Shown here piece by piece: positions 22,601 through 34,214 of a DNA stretch of 64,000 nucleotides. The translations under genes were made by a program, and so were the position numbers. This DNA is from Adiantum capillus-veneris (Eukaryota; Streptophyta; Polypodiopsida; Polypodiales; Pteridaceae): contig CM043953.1 of assembly GCA_014529385.2 (NCBI GenBank), positions 93,131,342-93,195,341 of the forward strand, given 5' to 3'. Each line of letters opens with the position of its first letter. The stretch's first letter is position 1. The notes beneath the pieces are model-generated. The model worked only from the letters and a program-made list of their open reading frames with translations. It did not search any database and had not been told where the DNA came from.

Positions 22601-22989
22601 CATTGCGTATAAGGCAACTTGAGAGAAGACTTGGAGACATTGAAGCTGCAAAAGAACGACTAACAAATGCAAGGTTGAAAAACAAGGACTACTTCGATAA
22701 GCGACATCGACTCAGGAGCAAAGCAATTGACAAAGGTGACTGGGTTTTAGTGTATGATAGTAACCTTGATAACCAGCACACAGTCATGCGTAAGTTCTCA
22801 AAAAGATGGTTTGGACCGTATGTTGTAAAGCATGTGCATGAAAATGCTACTTACAGCTTGTCTGAACTAGATGGTACAGAAGTAAAGATTCCCATTGCGG
22901 GAAAAATGATTAAAATGTTTAAGAGAAGAGGAGACAATGATCTAGAAGATGTTGATGAGGAAGAAGAGCAAAACACAGGTGAAGATTAA
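19606..22989 (+). pseudogene. pol (reverse transcriptase, RNase H, integrase) of the gypsy element
   Basis: Domains are in Ty3 order but split over frames. RT: PIPVPKAHLPKLVELLNEKI near 20240, a TAA inside the GDL/SGYDQF motif at 20500-20502, and the catalytic FIDD at about 20679-20690. A frameshift near 20770 follows. RNase H: VDTSPTGIGWAIGQ near 21180, RELWGMVTAL, and ETDCLPLLGM near 21380. Integrase zinc finger ending CVTCQ near 22000; catalytic core D (WVVDLVTMP), D (TADRGELD), E (NPEGNGKSERGH), with stops at 22133 and 22151. Another frameshift near 22420 precedes the C-terminal integrase domain (22489-22989). No chromodomain is visible. Confidence 0.88.
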
Positions 22990-23101
22990 AGTGAACATGA
23001 AGCTCTGGAATCATCCAGTGAAGAAGAAAGCAAGGAAGATGTACAAGAGGTCTGATCTTACAAAGACACAACGTGGCACATACCAGAGGATGTGCAGGTT
23101 T

Positions 23102-23113
23102 AGAGGGGGTGGA
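23102..23113 (+). other. Polypurine tract
   Basis: AGAGGGGGTGGA directly precedes the 3' LTR start, the position expected for the plus-strand primer. Confidence 0.75.
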
Positions 23114-25281
23114 TGTCGTGTTGTGGCACGTATATAGTGGGAATGGGCATTAAACGATTTATCTTGTGACTTTTTGATGCATAAGTATACTTCATATAAT
23201 ACTCATATGCATAAATAAAAGCTTTTTACCATACCTTAGTATTACCTTTGAAGTAATACAAATGTACATTACTATTAGAAAGTAATGCAAGAGAAGTATC
23301 AATGATTGTGCCTCTTTTTGTCTGGGAAAAAAGCATTTGTATATTTCTTCTAATATCTCAGCTATACCCTACCATATATAAATTATTTTCTTCTTTTCAC
23401 ATTTATTTAATAATATAACCCTTCAATAATGCATACCTTCTCGGATACATACAAGAGGGAAGGGCCTACTACAAGACTTTATGAAAAGGAAGATCCAAAG
23501 CTTCTTGGACCATCCAAATTTGAAAATCCCGACCTAAGGGTGTGGAAAAAAGGCCAAAAACAAGTCAAGCTCTTTTAGTAGGCCAATTTTTCCTTTTGAA
23601 GCATGTCAATCCGAGTTACAGATCAAAAGTTACAGGGAAAAGAGTGAAAAATCCTCTCACAACTACACTGCAAGAAAAGATGGTAAACAGGTGAATCAAG
23701 TGAAAAGAGGTAATCTTGAGATTTTTCCATAAAATAAGATATTTGGAGGATAAAAGACACAAGCATGTGAATGTGACACCTCAAAGATGCCTTGAAGGAT
23801 AAGACACACAAGTTGGGACCCCTTGCTGGAGCCACACAGAAGATGCCTAGGTGGGGCCCACATACATCATGCACCCACATGGAGCCTCAACGACCAAAGA
23901 TGCTGAATTTCATGATCTTTTGAGTCCTACTATTTCCCATTTTAGAAATATCCAAAGAACATTTGATTTGGGCTAACTCTTTAGCCTAATCAAGTGATTA
24001 TGTAAAACATGGCTCCCTCACCTATAAAAAGGGCAACCTTCTTTTCATTGGGGCATGTTATGAGTGAGTGAGAATAGCTCAATTCCATAGTTACACACTC
24101 ATCTTAGTGCCACACTTTTTCTTGAAGAAAGGCTGAAGTCTTGCCTCATCTTCTCTCTCCATTAAGGTGGTGGCGATTGCTCTCATGTAATATATATGTT
24201 GCTAGTTTTACTTTCATTTGCATATCTAGTCCAATACTTGTCTCTAACTCTATCTCTATCTCTCATTATCTATCTTTAATACCACCACCACACTTAGATT
24301 TATCTCTAATTCTATCTTACTCCTCCTTCGATCTCTCTTGTTGTGTCCTAATTGTTTCATTGGAAGGTATTCAAGCAGCAACCTTGTCAATGTAATGGGT
24401 ACAGCCTTTTTGCGGGAAACAATTATGTGCACAAGGTTAGTAACCATATCTTCATCTTCCACAAGAATCTCTCTCTGTTAAGGTTCTCATTCTCTTCCAC
24501 AAACTCTAGAATCTCCTTGCTACAGGTACTTCTCTCCTCGCAGTATCCTTATTGCCTAAGGGCAACAATAGGGCTTGGGAGAGAAACTCTCTTCTTCTTC
24601 TCCTTTCACTTCTTTCACACCTTTATCTTTGAACATACTAAGTATATCATTGATGAATAACCATAATCCACATAGAGGTAATTTCTTTCAATTCCATTCA
24701 GTGCAATCTATTAGGGTCAACATTTGGATTAGTCGAAAGATTCCCTTTCAGCAACACATAGTGTTTCTATTTGGTCCTGAAAGGCTCAACGAAATACTTC
24801 TCTCACCAGATCCCATCATACTACCTATTATTGACTATGACTTATCTTTTGATGTGAATGTGGTTATTTTATTATGAATCAAGAGGATTTGTACTCACAA
24901 CTAATCCCAATCGCTAGACAAAACATATACATTATAGTAAGCACAAAGCTACAGTTCTAAAGAGCAATCTGCAGCTTATTTGGACAACAAAGATTAAATG
25001 TCATTAACTCATCCATTAACCCTTTTATCCTACCCATGATACGATATGATCGTAATCTCAATGTTTTCATTTTTGTTTTGTTCTAACTATCTTTCATGAG
25101 TTCTCTCCATAACGTGTGTGTTTGTAAGGAAAAGTGAGCGGCTTCTTTGGATACATTTCTTCTTTAGTTCTAGAAGCTATGTTATCCACATCTTAGCTCC
25201 TTCTCATAACCCTTGAGCTTCTTCACAAACTCTCACAGCAAGAGGCCCGGTGCCCTCCTGGGAAGACCACCTACTTCTTGA
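23114..25281 (+). repeat. 3' LTR of the gypsy element
   Basis: It matches 14937-17103 throughout, with scattered substitutions, and ends ...CTACTTCTTGA where it meets the fold-back sequence. Confidence 0.9.
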
Positions 25282-25385
25282 GAGCGCGCGCGCTGCCTTC
25301 TCACCATGCCTTTCAAGGCATGGGGGAGCTCCAATGGATCTCCTCCGGTGGATCGGGCGAGCGTGCACAGGTAAGCACACACACA
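25282..25385. mobile_element. Right part of the split fold-back element
   Basis: It has GCGCGCGCGC, the palindrome CCATGCCTTTCAAGGCATGG at 25304, then CTCCGGTGGATCGGGCGAG and GTAAGCACACAC. This is the reverse complement of the left part at 14678-14760. Confidence 0.7.
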
Positions 25386-25424
25386 CACACGTGAGTAGAA
25401 AATCTACACACACACACACAATAC

Positions 25425-25915
25425 CTTGTCTTCTTTTACTCCTCCTTCTTCACAGCAAACCTCCACTTTCTCTTCACTCCACTTTCATCTCCTTCTTCAC
25501 AGAAAAACTCCACTTTCACTTCACTCCACTTTAATCTCAATTAAAACTCCACTTAAACTTCACTCCACTTTCATCTCAACTACTACTTTTTTCACCCACA
25601 TTAAATGCAGTTACTATTAGACTGCATTAAATGCACTCCTTGAACCACCATTTAGAAATTAAATGGCCCCTCAAATTTGATGACATATTCCACTGCACAT
25701 ACATTCAAAACCATCAGATATTAAATGCACTTCTTCAATTATGATTTTCATTATTCTTTGAGCCGTCACAAGATCTTATGCAACTGTCTTTTCGTCTACC
25801 TACCAATCTTTCACTTTCATTAACCTTCACATCTTTCATTAACTTTCACCAGTTTCATTAACCTTCACTTTGTCTTTAACTTTCGTTAACCTTCACCACC
25901 CTCACTTAATCCATC
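25425..25915. repeat. Short tandem motifs upstream of the MULE gene
   Basis: Several copies of CTTCACTCCACTTTCATCTC-like sequence (25440-25590) and of TTTCATTAACCTTCAC-like sequence (25815-25905) fill the 5' flank of the MULE transposase. They may belong to its promoter or 5' untranslated region. Confidence 0.6.
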
Positions 25916-25961
25916 ACAATTTTCTTGCATCTCCACCCTGTAATCTTTTTCTTGAGAGAAT

Positions 25962-28900
25962 ATGTCCAACATGAAAGTAACAATAACTTGGAAGGTTGGT
26001 GGTCAAATAGTCAACCGTGACATTCAGTTGAAGGGAAACTCATTGTTGCTTAGTGCTTACTATTTGCAGAGTTTGTTGCCTCCATCTTGCCATTTTCAGT
26101 CACTATCTGCTCTTATTGAAAGTGATTGTGGACTAACAAAAGTCTTACTGCAACCACAGTGGGATATCGAAGGTCATCAGCATTTCTTAATAGATGGATC
26201 TTTTTCGAGCTTGTTTGAGATGCTTCATTCAGACACATTTATACAGGTATCTGACAATGAGAAAGGAAATGACAAAGAGATATCTGAAGATGTTTTAAGC
26301 ATTGTGCATCTTGAAAGTAGTGGTGACGATATAGGACAGCTCAAAACTCAGTCAATCGTCATTTGGATTCAACAAAATCCAGGGGAAAAGAAGTTAAATG
26401 ATCTGTTAACATTATGTGGAGCTCCTTTGCAAGTTGCTGAACTTCCACAACATTATGATGGAAATTTGTGTTTTGAGTTACCTGCGACTCAGGATAAAAC
26501 AAAACGAATGACAGGGATGGAAAAACACTTTGATGGTAACTTGTGGACTCGCCTATCTGTGACAACCATGGCAATAGCATGCACAATTCTTCTAAGACAC
26601 TGTTTGGGATGCATGCAGTGCAATTATTCAACGTGTCCTCATTATATTAAGGAACAAGAATTTAATAGTAGAGATTTTCATGGATATTTGGACAGACAGG
26701 TCAAAAAGGACTACCTTGCAATGGAAGAGAATACAACAATAACTTGTCATTATTGTCAGAAGGTTGTTACTTGTGTTGTTGCTTGTCCCTACAAAATCTA
26801 TTATGTTTTGCCTAGAGATGGTACAATGTCGCGACTGGAAATACATGTTGGTAAACATTGTCATAATGTTAAGGCAGGAACCTCTAGGGCTGCTATTTCA
26901 AGAGTGCAAAAACTGGTAGGTGCAGTACTAAAAATAGAAAAGGGTGGCCCAAGAGAAATTCAAATGTTGGTGGCTCAACAACTTGTGCTTCACTCCTTGA
27001 TTGGTGAGGAAGCTGAAGTTACATCCGATGTACAATTCAATGATTTTTTAGAAGAAATGATGCCACTGGTTTAAACCAGAGGGTAAGAGAAACTCAATTT
27101 TGTTCCTTGAATTTGTTAATTTTTTAAATATTATAAATTTAGCTTTCTTGTGATGCATCATGTAGGTTTTCTTCAATTGTTTCAAAGGAGAGGAAGAGTC
27201 AAGGTGTTGTTATTGGGGATGGATATGATAATATTTTATTGCTTCAAAAAAAGTGCATGTTTCCTTTTTTCCATGGGAGTAGATTTTCTGGACAGGGTGA
27301 AGAGGATGACAAGTGCTTCCTATTTAAAATGTCCACTAAAGGACCAGGTTCCGAGATTGATCTAGTAAATCGGATGAAAAGAACTAAACCTGGTGACTTG
27401 AGAAATGCGTGGGTACATTTTGATTTTACTCATAGAATAGATGGATGGGCAACAATGTCATGCTCAGTTTATGATCCAAGGTAATCTTTAAGTATTTAAA
27501 TATCTCGTATTTTTTAATCATTAAATAAAAGAAGATGTGTGAAAATGTTTATGTTGAATATCTTGCAACATACGATCACTACAAATAATTGCTATATGTG
27601 AAACTAAAGAGGAGGATGCAAAGACTCAAGTTATTTTTTGGGAGAACCATAATTCAACAATGGAAAAGTATGGACATGGTGCAGCTGACTTTGCAGGTTT
27701 TATATCTGATGAGGCTGGTGCAAATTGGAATGCTATTCGAAAAGTCTTCAATGGCGGGCCATATAATATCATGGAGGGACGTAAACGGTCATGCCTATTT
27801 CATTGGGAGAAGAGTCTCCACAAATATGTTAAAAAGTGGATACCTCAACATCTAACAAATCAACACATTGATATGTGTGAGGAATGGAGAGCTTGTAAGA
27901 CCATTGTGCTTGCATCTGAAAAGGCACTTTCAATTCAAAAATGGTGGAGACAGCATCTATCTACAGAGAGCATCACAAGAGTGAGCAGATGGTTTAAATG
28001 GTGGGAGCAACGAATTTCACACTAGGGAGGAATTGGAACAGATGTAAGTACCTTTATGAAAATTTATATTTTTAGAAAAATTTATAAGCTTTTCATACAT
28101 GAAATTTATAGATTTCAATTCATGTTTTTTTGAATTTCATAGGGTGGTCTAAGTCCGTGGGAGCGGACACAAATTCCCAATGTTAATTTATCAGAAAGTG
28201 TACATGTCAGTTGGTTAGCGGGTGAAGGTGGAAAGAGAAAAATATCCTTGCATGATGCATGTGTAACAGATGTTATAAACTCATATATTCAATGTGCAAA
28301 GCATTTGGGATATACTATTGGGCGTTATATAGGAACGTGTCCCACAACGAAGACCTTGCTTTCTCGAGTTCAATCTCAGCAAACTCCAACTCCAACCAAC
28401 GTGGCCCATCTATTACACGAGGCTGTTGCAGGGACTCCCATGTATGCGCAACCAATTTTGCATGGAGACAAAGAAACAGTACAATGCAAAAAGAGGGGAA
28501 GAACAGGAACAAGTAGCTCCCATCAGCCGGAATATGTCATGGAATCTAAGAAACGAAACCATTGCGATCGACCCAAAAAAATCAAGTTTGATACCCAAGG
28601 ACCAGGTATTTCTAACATTCCGCTGCAAATTAGTGACAGTGATGATGATATTGGATCTAAAAAAGAAACAACCACACCTTTGTCATCTCAAAGAAACAAT
28701 GTGTTTGAGAGTGATGTGCCACGCATTCAGTGGGCCCTCAGGATAATGCCCATTCAAAGTCAAAGAAAATGTTTTGGAATAGTAGGGAGAAAAAATTGTG
28801 ACAATATCTTGCATAGTCGCTCAATTGGTATTGTTGCTCTATGTATATGGTCCGAAAGAATGTTCAAGGGTAAAACAATTGAGCAATGGTTATGGTTTTG

Positions 28901-29471
28901 TAATCATGATATTTTGCATACTCAATCAATCAAAAGACAAGTCAAAGATTTACCTCCTGCTCCAAATGTTTGGCCAGTAGCAAGAGGGACAAATATCTCC
29001 ACACAGGAACTTGCCGCGCTGCATCAGAGTGGATTTCGGACAGATAATTCAATGGTAGATCCACAACCTCTTGCTGGCGACTGCAAAGAAGGTGGTGGCA
29101 GCTCGAGGAAGAAAAAGTGGAGGCATGGAATCTCTAAAGAAGCCATGAAGATATTGGAAGCATGTAATAGTATGACAATTATATTTTTGGATGAAGTGAA
29201 AAGGTCTCAAGATCATGTAATTTTCCGAGTTCTCACTGAAAATAGTTATGAGATTCATATAAAACAGAGTCCAACATGCATATGTCCGGATTTTGAAAAG
29301 CAAGAGAATACCAACAAATCCTTTTTGGCCTGCAAACATATGTACTATGTGTACACAAAAGTGTTCGGACTTGAACCTAAGGAGCAGATGATTATTCATC
29401 AGCTAACCCTCTCACCAATGAACATCGCTTTTATTCTTGGACAACCAAGGAGGATTTCTCCCTCCATTTAA
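25962..29471 (+). pseudogene. Mutator-like (MULE) transposase with GCM/WRKY-like zinc region and SWIM finger, 4 exons, broken
   Basis: Proposed exons: 25962-27082, 27166-27480, 27569-28043, 28143-29471 (about 1080 residues). Exon 1 carries clustered Cys/His (C217, C220, C225, H227, C262, C265, H295, H299, H301), reminiscent of GCM/WRKY-type fingers that precede some MULE transposases. Exon 2 has a likely first catalytic Asp (HFDFTHRIDGW). Exon 3 has FISDEAGANWNAI with a second Asp, followed by LFHWEKS. Exon 4 has a SWIM finger (CICPDF...CKH near 29275-29340). Lesions: one base missing near 27050, so frame 1 ends at TAA 27072 while ATGLNQR continues in the next frame; one base too many at the exon 2 start; acceptor AG changed to AA at 27567-27568; TAG at 28023-28025 where Trp fits. 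I conclude a decayed autonomous transposase. No terminal repeats were found. Confidence 0.8.
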
Positions 29472-30042
29472 TTACAGTTGGTTTGGTATGCATCTTTCAG
29501 TCAACTAGAATATTGATCTATGATATTAAAGTGTTTTTCTGTATTTATTTTGGTTTATTACACTTGTGATTATTTATCTTGAAAAAACATTGTTTATGCA
29601 GCAAAGTACCCAAATTTCAAGCAAAAGATATGAAGCAACTTGCAATCTATTTGGGAGAAAATTACTTGCCTTTTAGAGTGACCATTACATTTATGGCGAC
29701 TATCCTTTTTTGTACTCTAATTTTGATCGTATCTTGTGGTAGTTTAGCGAATGTACTTACATCCTCAAACTTACATTGTTTCAAAAAGCTCAAGCTTGGG
29801 AAAAATAGTATTGTCTCTATCTGGCATGATTTTTGACTTCATCACATTTATATATGCTGTGGATTATTTAACTCTGAAAATAGTGTTGTCTCTATTTTGC
29901 ATGATTTTTTACTTTATCGCATGTTTATATGCTATGGATTATTTGACTCTGATCACATGCGCTGCGAGCATATTTGACTCTAATGGCATGAGTTGTGAAA
30001 TGATGATTTTATTTGTTTACATTTTTACGTCGTTATACCCTC

Positions 30043-30079
<37 letters not shown>

Positions 30080-30705
30080 GCATAGTGATATACAACTCTA
30101 TGATTTTACTTTCTCTCTCTAGAAGAGAAGTCACTCTCTCTCTCTCTCTCAAGGATTTATGATCTCTTCTTCCAATGGTAACACACATAAATACTATCTC
30201 TCTAGAATTTATACTTTCTCTCTCCATCAACCACACATATATGGAGTCTTATGCTGATTGAAAATTACATTAAATAGATACTTTATGCTATGACACATAT
30301 TTGGTTAAAAAAACTCTAAAGATTGCTAAAATTATCAAAAAAACTTGAAATGAAAAACTCGCAAATGTTAAATCCCCTTCATAATCTTGACATAAATACG
30401 GAACTCTATGCTGACTGGACCAATGATCCCCACCTAGCGATCTCAACTCTACCAATGCAACACACATACTCAGGGATTTAATATTTACATGATTACCTAA
30501 ATTTTTTAGGCCTTATTGATATATTTACATAATCACAATTAACATGATCACAAACAAGCTGGTTCAAAGCAACTTGGACACCCACAAAAAGCTCGCTCGG
30601 CTTTTACGTTTTTTTGCGGGACCGCCAAAAAACCTTAAAGCCTAGCAGGCCCGTAGCTAAATATATAGAGGGCCCCAATGGTGCCCATTGGGTGATTTTT
30701 GTTGA
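29472..30705. other. Intergenic with CT-rich runs
   Basis: Nothing coding is recognised. CT dinucleotide runs occur at 30049-30074 and 30133-30150. A segment near 29810-29960 contains two to three similar copies of a TTGTCTCTATnTnGCATGATTTTT sequence. Confidence 0.5.
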
Positions 30706-30724
30706 TCCACACACACACACACAT

Positions 30725-30762
<38 letters not shown>
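30706..30762. repeat. (AC)n / (AG)n microsatellites
   Basis: A short AC run is followed by about 17 AG units. Confidence 0.95.
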
Positions 30763-30765
<3 letters not shown>

Positions 30766-31780
30766 CAACAACCGCCTTCACAAGTACATCAAGATGAGAG
30801 AGGGGGTCATGTGGGAGCGTGCTCTACATCGCAGTGCGTGGTGGCAATAGCGGAGTACCTAACCACACGGCTCGGGTGTGCATTGTGTACATGTGTGTGC
30901 ATGTTGTGTGGTAGCGTGCCTTTTGTCCTATTGCACAACAGTCATAAGGTACCTTACCACACAATGTGGCTATGTGCATAAGCTGTTCTATAGAACAATG
31001 CTTATTACAGGGGTGTCATCTCGGTTATGTGGGAAATATGGTATCCTTGTGGTGAGTAGTGGCTCACTATTTGGGTACTACATCGATAATGTGGCGATAT
31101 TAGTATCCTTATGGTGAGTCAACTTCCCTTCCCCTTGCCAAAAAAACATATGGGCATCGATCGATAAGCGGACATATGATGCTCGTATGCAAACCATTAT
31201 TGCTTTTAGATTTGAACGGCACTCAATCGGTAACGCAGCTAATTGAGTGTCATTTGCTAGAAGCATTTGCTTTTGCATAAATGTGGCATCCAGGTCGTTA
31301 ACCGTGCCGTATGAACGCCATATACTTTGTATGTACATGTGCATTTCATTTTTTAAGTATTAAGTATATGTAATACTTGGTTGGCGTAAGGCGGCCGTGA
31401 AGAGTATTTCATATACAAATGTTTGAATTGTCTAAAATTGTTGTTTTTAAGTGTTATTGTGAAAATATATACCATCTAATCATATTCAAAAGAAAATTTT
31501 ATTCATCAATCATCATTGCTATTTTAAACGCTACATTAATAAACAACGTTCTTGCAAAACCAAATGCTACAATTTTTCAAGAATTCACGTTATACTATTT
31601 CTCTATGTCTACAAATAGCAACAAGTATATACATACATTTTGCATGTAAGACGTTCATTTCAATCTTTTTAAAGAGCAAGAAATTCTATCCTAGGAGTTA
31701 CTTGTTTTTATTGAATTTTACATGATTAAAAATAGCAATTTAAAGTGAAAATGGTTATCAACCTGAATGAACATAATCTT
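30763..31780. other. Intergenic, no recognisable gene
   Basis: Only short ORFs without identifiable motifs (for example 30878-31117, 31419-31649). Confidence 0.5.
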
Positions 31781-31906
31781 GTACAATTTTTGGAAGTATT
31801 TAAATCACAATCATGGTTTGTCTGAACTAGTGTGAGTGTGCAATGTGTAAAAAATGAGCTCATGTCTTATGGTTTATCACAATATGATGCAACGTTTGAA
31901 AGTATT

Positions 31907-33094
31907 TTTCATTAAAACTAATATCTAATTCTCCCAAATTATTTTCTTATGTTAAACTCATCATTTAATATGGGGAGGTGCCAGGGGAGTAAAAGCTAGA
32001 ATATTGGTAAGGATGCCAGACCGGTCTCAGCAACGATACAAAGGAGGGAAAATAGGGATCCAAAGGGTGACAGTCTGCAAAAGAGAAATGTGAATCAATG
32101 GAGTTTAAAAGACCTAAGGTTCAGCTCCAGTAAGACTTCCATAGGCTACAGTTCCTATATTTAATTAAATTGTCCAAATGGCCAAAAGTGGGGAAAATTG
32201 GATAGTTATGGGAAGACTAAAAAGTCTTCCCACATCCCTAGGAAAGAGGGGGCGAGCCCTAATGGTAGGGGAAGAGAGAGAAACACACACACACACACAC
32301 ACACACATACTCTCAAGGTCTCCCTTTACACAAAAGGAACAATGGACACATGGCAGGCTCCTAGCCCAGATGCCCCCAATCTCCCCTCAAATCCTATTGG
32401 ATGGCCATAGGGGTGAACCAATGAGAACTAGGCTAGAATAAAATTAGTCTAATCAATACAAAAATTCTTGATAAAATAACCAATAGAAATTAAGCTCCCT
32501 AGAAGACTATTGGATATTCTACCAAGGGGTCTAATGAGCATCCAACAACCCAATGGCTTGCTTGATTCCTATGGCCAGAAGGCTAAAAGGTCCAATGAGA
32601 GTTTAAATAAATTATTTTAATTACCTAAAGCTCTCACAAAAGGGGAAAGGGAGACACATGTCACAAGGCTATCAATTATGCTTCTTAATTGTTATTGGCT
32701 AAGCTTTGCAGGAGCCAATGTGAAGCCAACAAGAGTAATTGGGAAGCATAATTTGGTGCATGAAGCTTCCATCTTCATTGCACCAACAAGTTTTGTCAAG
32801 GAACACAAATATTTTATTGTACAAAAGTCTCCTTTGATAGGAGAAGCTATAATACAAAGCCTTTTTGGAGGGGGGACCGACTCCATGTAAATGCGGTCCT
32901 CAACTGCTGTCAATTTTTCTATTTATCTCTCTTTTCAAGTATTGTCTATGCCAAAGTAGCTAGGTGTAAATTGCTATGTAGCTTTCTCCAATGAAGTACT
33001 CTCTCTATGCTCATTTGGAACTTATTCTTAATGGAAGGCTCACTATGTTATCATTTTCCGCTACACACAAGTTACTAGTGCATTAAATGTTACA
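31907..33094. mobile_element. Solo LTR (1.19 kb copy of the family at 46787)
   Basis: It starts with a degraded TG (TTTCATTAAAACTAATATC) and ends CATTAAATGTTACA, both matching the 46787-48378 copy. Interior matches include GCTAGAATATTGGT, CCAAAGG, the short AC run at 32283-32308 and GGAGGGGGGACCG. It is about 400 bp shorter. Flanks GTATT (31902-31906) and GTCTT (33095-33099) look like a 5-bp target duplication with one change. It lies between units of a local direct repeat (GAACTAGTGTGAG at about 31826 and 33123). Confidence 0.7.
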
Positions 33095-33434
33095 GTCTTC
33101 AAGTCACGGTTATAGTTTGTTTGAACTAGTGTGAGAGTGCAACGTGTAAAATATGAACTTATGTCTTATGATTTATCACAATATACTACAATATTCTGGG
33201 TTCTAAACCTATATTGTTCGATCTTGATGGTCTAGGGAAGCATTACTTGTTTCTAATGCATTTTACACGATTAGACATATAATTTTAAAGTGAAAATGAT
33301 TATCAATCTGTATTAATAAAAATTGTGCATATTTTTTGGAAGTCTTCAAGTCACGGTTATGGTTAAAAGTAACATTGATTGGCATTTCCTCTCCCTATGA
33401 AGGTTGTTCTGCAGGGTTAGTTGGTGTCCCCAAA

Positions 33435-33765
33435 GGATTAGGAGACTTAATATTTGACTCTATCTTCTCTTGGTATGCATCCATAACAAAGCTAAGTACC
33501 CACTGTCTCTTGCCACTCTTTTTGGCGAGCTTGTCTCTCAACTGCTTTGCAGGCGCCTGAGGATATTCACATTTCTCATAATTTTTGAATGCTACCCAAG
33601 AAATGGTCCCTAATATGTGGTGCACCACTCCATTTTGTAGCAAAGAAAAATTTGCATCACCACTCCATATATCGACCGCATATGTTGTGAGCATAATCCC
33701 ACTCTTTATCAGGGCCTTTTTTATTATTCTTTGCCTTCTTTGCACCACTTTTGCCGACATTTTGC
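33435..33765 (-). pseudogene. hAT transposase BED zinc-finger remnant
   Basis: From an ATG near 33765 the minus strand reads MEQNVGKSGAKKAKNNKKGP, then EWDYAHNICGRYMEW, a stop (TGA), CKFFFATKWSGAPHIRDHFLG, further stops, and SSGACKAVERQARQKEW. The WSGAP/HIRDHFLG pattern with spaced Cys and His is typical of the N-terminal BED finger of plant hAT transposases. The catalytic and dimerisation domains are absent. A longer open frame here (33395-33901) is a different frame and not the ancestral one. Confidence 0.55.
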
Positions 33766-34007
33766 TCCATTGCTTTTGATTTAATACTAAAGGCATAATA
33801 ATTAGATGTTTAGTTTTAAAAACGTTTTTCTTCTTTTCAATATATATTAGAAAAAAAATCACTAAGAAAGCAATCAAATCTACATAGTATGAGATTTGCA
33901 ATGCACTCTAGTCAATCCACATATTGAACACATATATTGTGAGAAAACATACACATTGCAATGCACTCTCTACACAACATTATGCATACAACAATGCTAT
34001 GCGTTTG

Positions 34008-34111
34008 TCAATGCAAAAGCTTTTGTGGAGCTTTGGAGTAAGCTCAACACAAAAGAGTCGGATGAAAAAATTCCAGAGCTTATGGAATCTTTGAGGAGAG
34101 TATTATTCAGG
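34008..34111 (+). other. Possible isolated exon
   Basis: An open stretch (NAKAFVELWSKLNTKESDEK...) ends at a good donor (CAG/GTAATA) near 34111. It may be a leftover exon of the same hAT-like locus. I cannot identify it. Confidence 0.25.
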
Positions 34112-34214
34112 TAATACAATTGATATCTTTATGGTTGTTATTCTATTTTTTACTTAGAGTTTGTATAATAAATAAGTCACTTAGGAAAGAAGCTCAAATA
34201 AAGTTAGCTGCACG

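Larger units (their letters stand above)
14937..25281 (+). mobile_element. Ty3/gypsy LTR retrotransposon with paired LTRs, decayed
   Basis: Two direct LTRs of about 2.17 kb (14937-17103 and 23114-25281, both starting TGTCGTG) flank an internal region. It holds a primer-binding site, gag-protease, reverse transcriptase, RNase H, integrase and a polypurine tract, in Ty3/gypsy order. Over about 260 bp the LTRs differ at roughly 3% of sites by eye. No perfect target duplication is seen (AACGC before, GAGCG after), partly because the site is itself repetitive. Coding lesions: TAA 17219, TAG 17588, frameshift near 19.53-19.6 kb, TAA 20500, frameshift near 20.77 kb, TGA 22133, TAG 22151, frameshift near 22.42 kb. 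The element cannot make its own proteins as it stands. Confidence 0.9.

Noticed and set aside
29472-30600. Right terminal inverted repeat of the MULE matching the fold-back arm at 25285
   Set aside because: I looked for CTCGCCCGATCCACC-like sequence downstream of the transposase and found none.
33395-33901. 168-codon minus-strand ORF as a gene
   Set aside because: The frame carrying recognisable BED-finger residues is a different one with stops; the open frame is a shadow.
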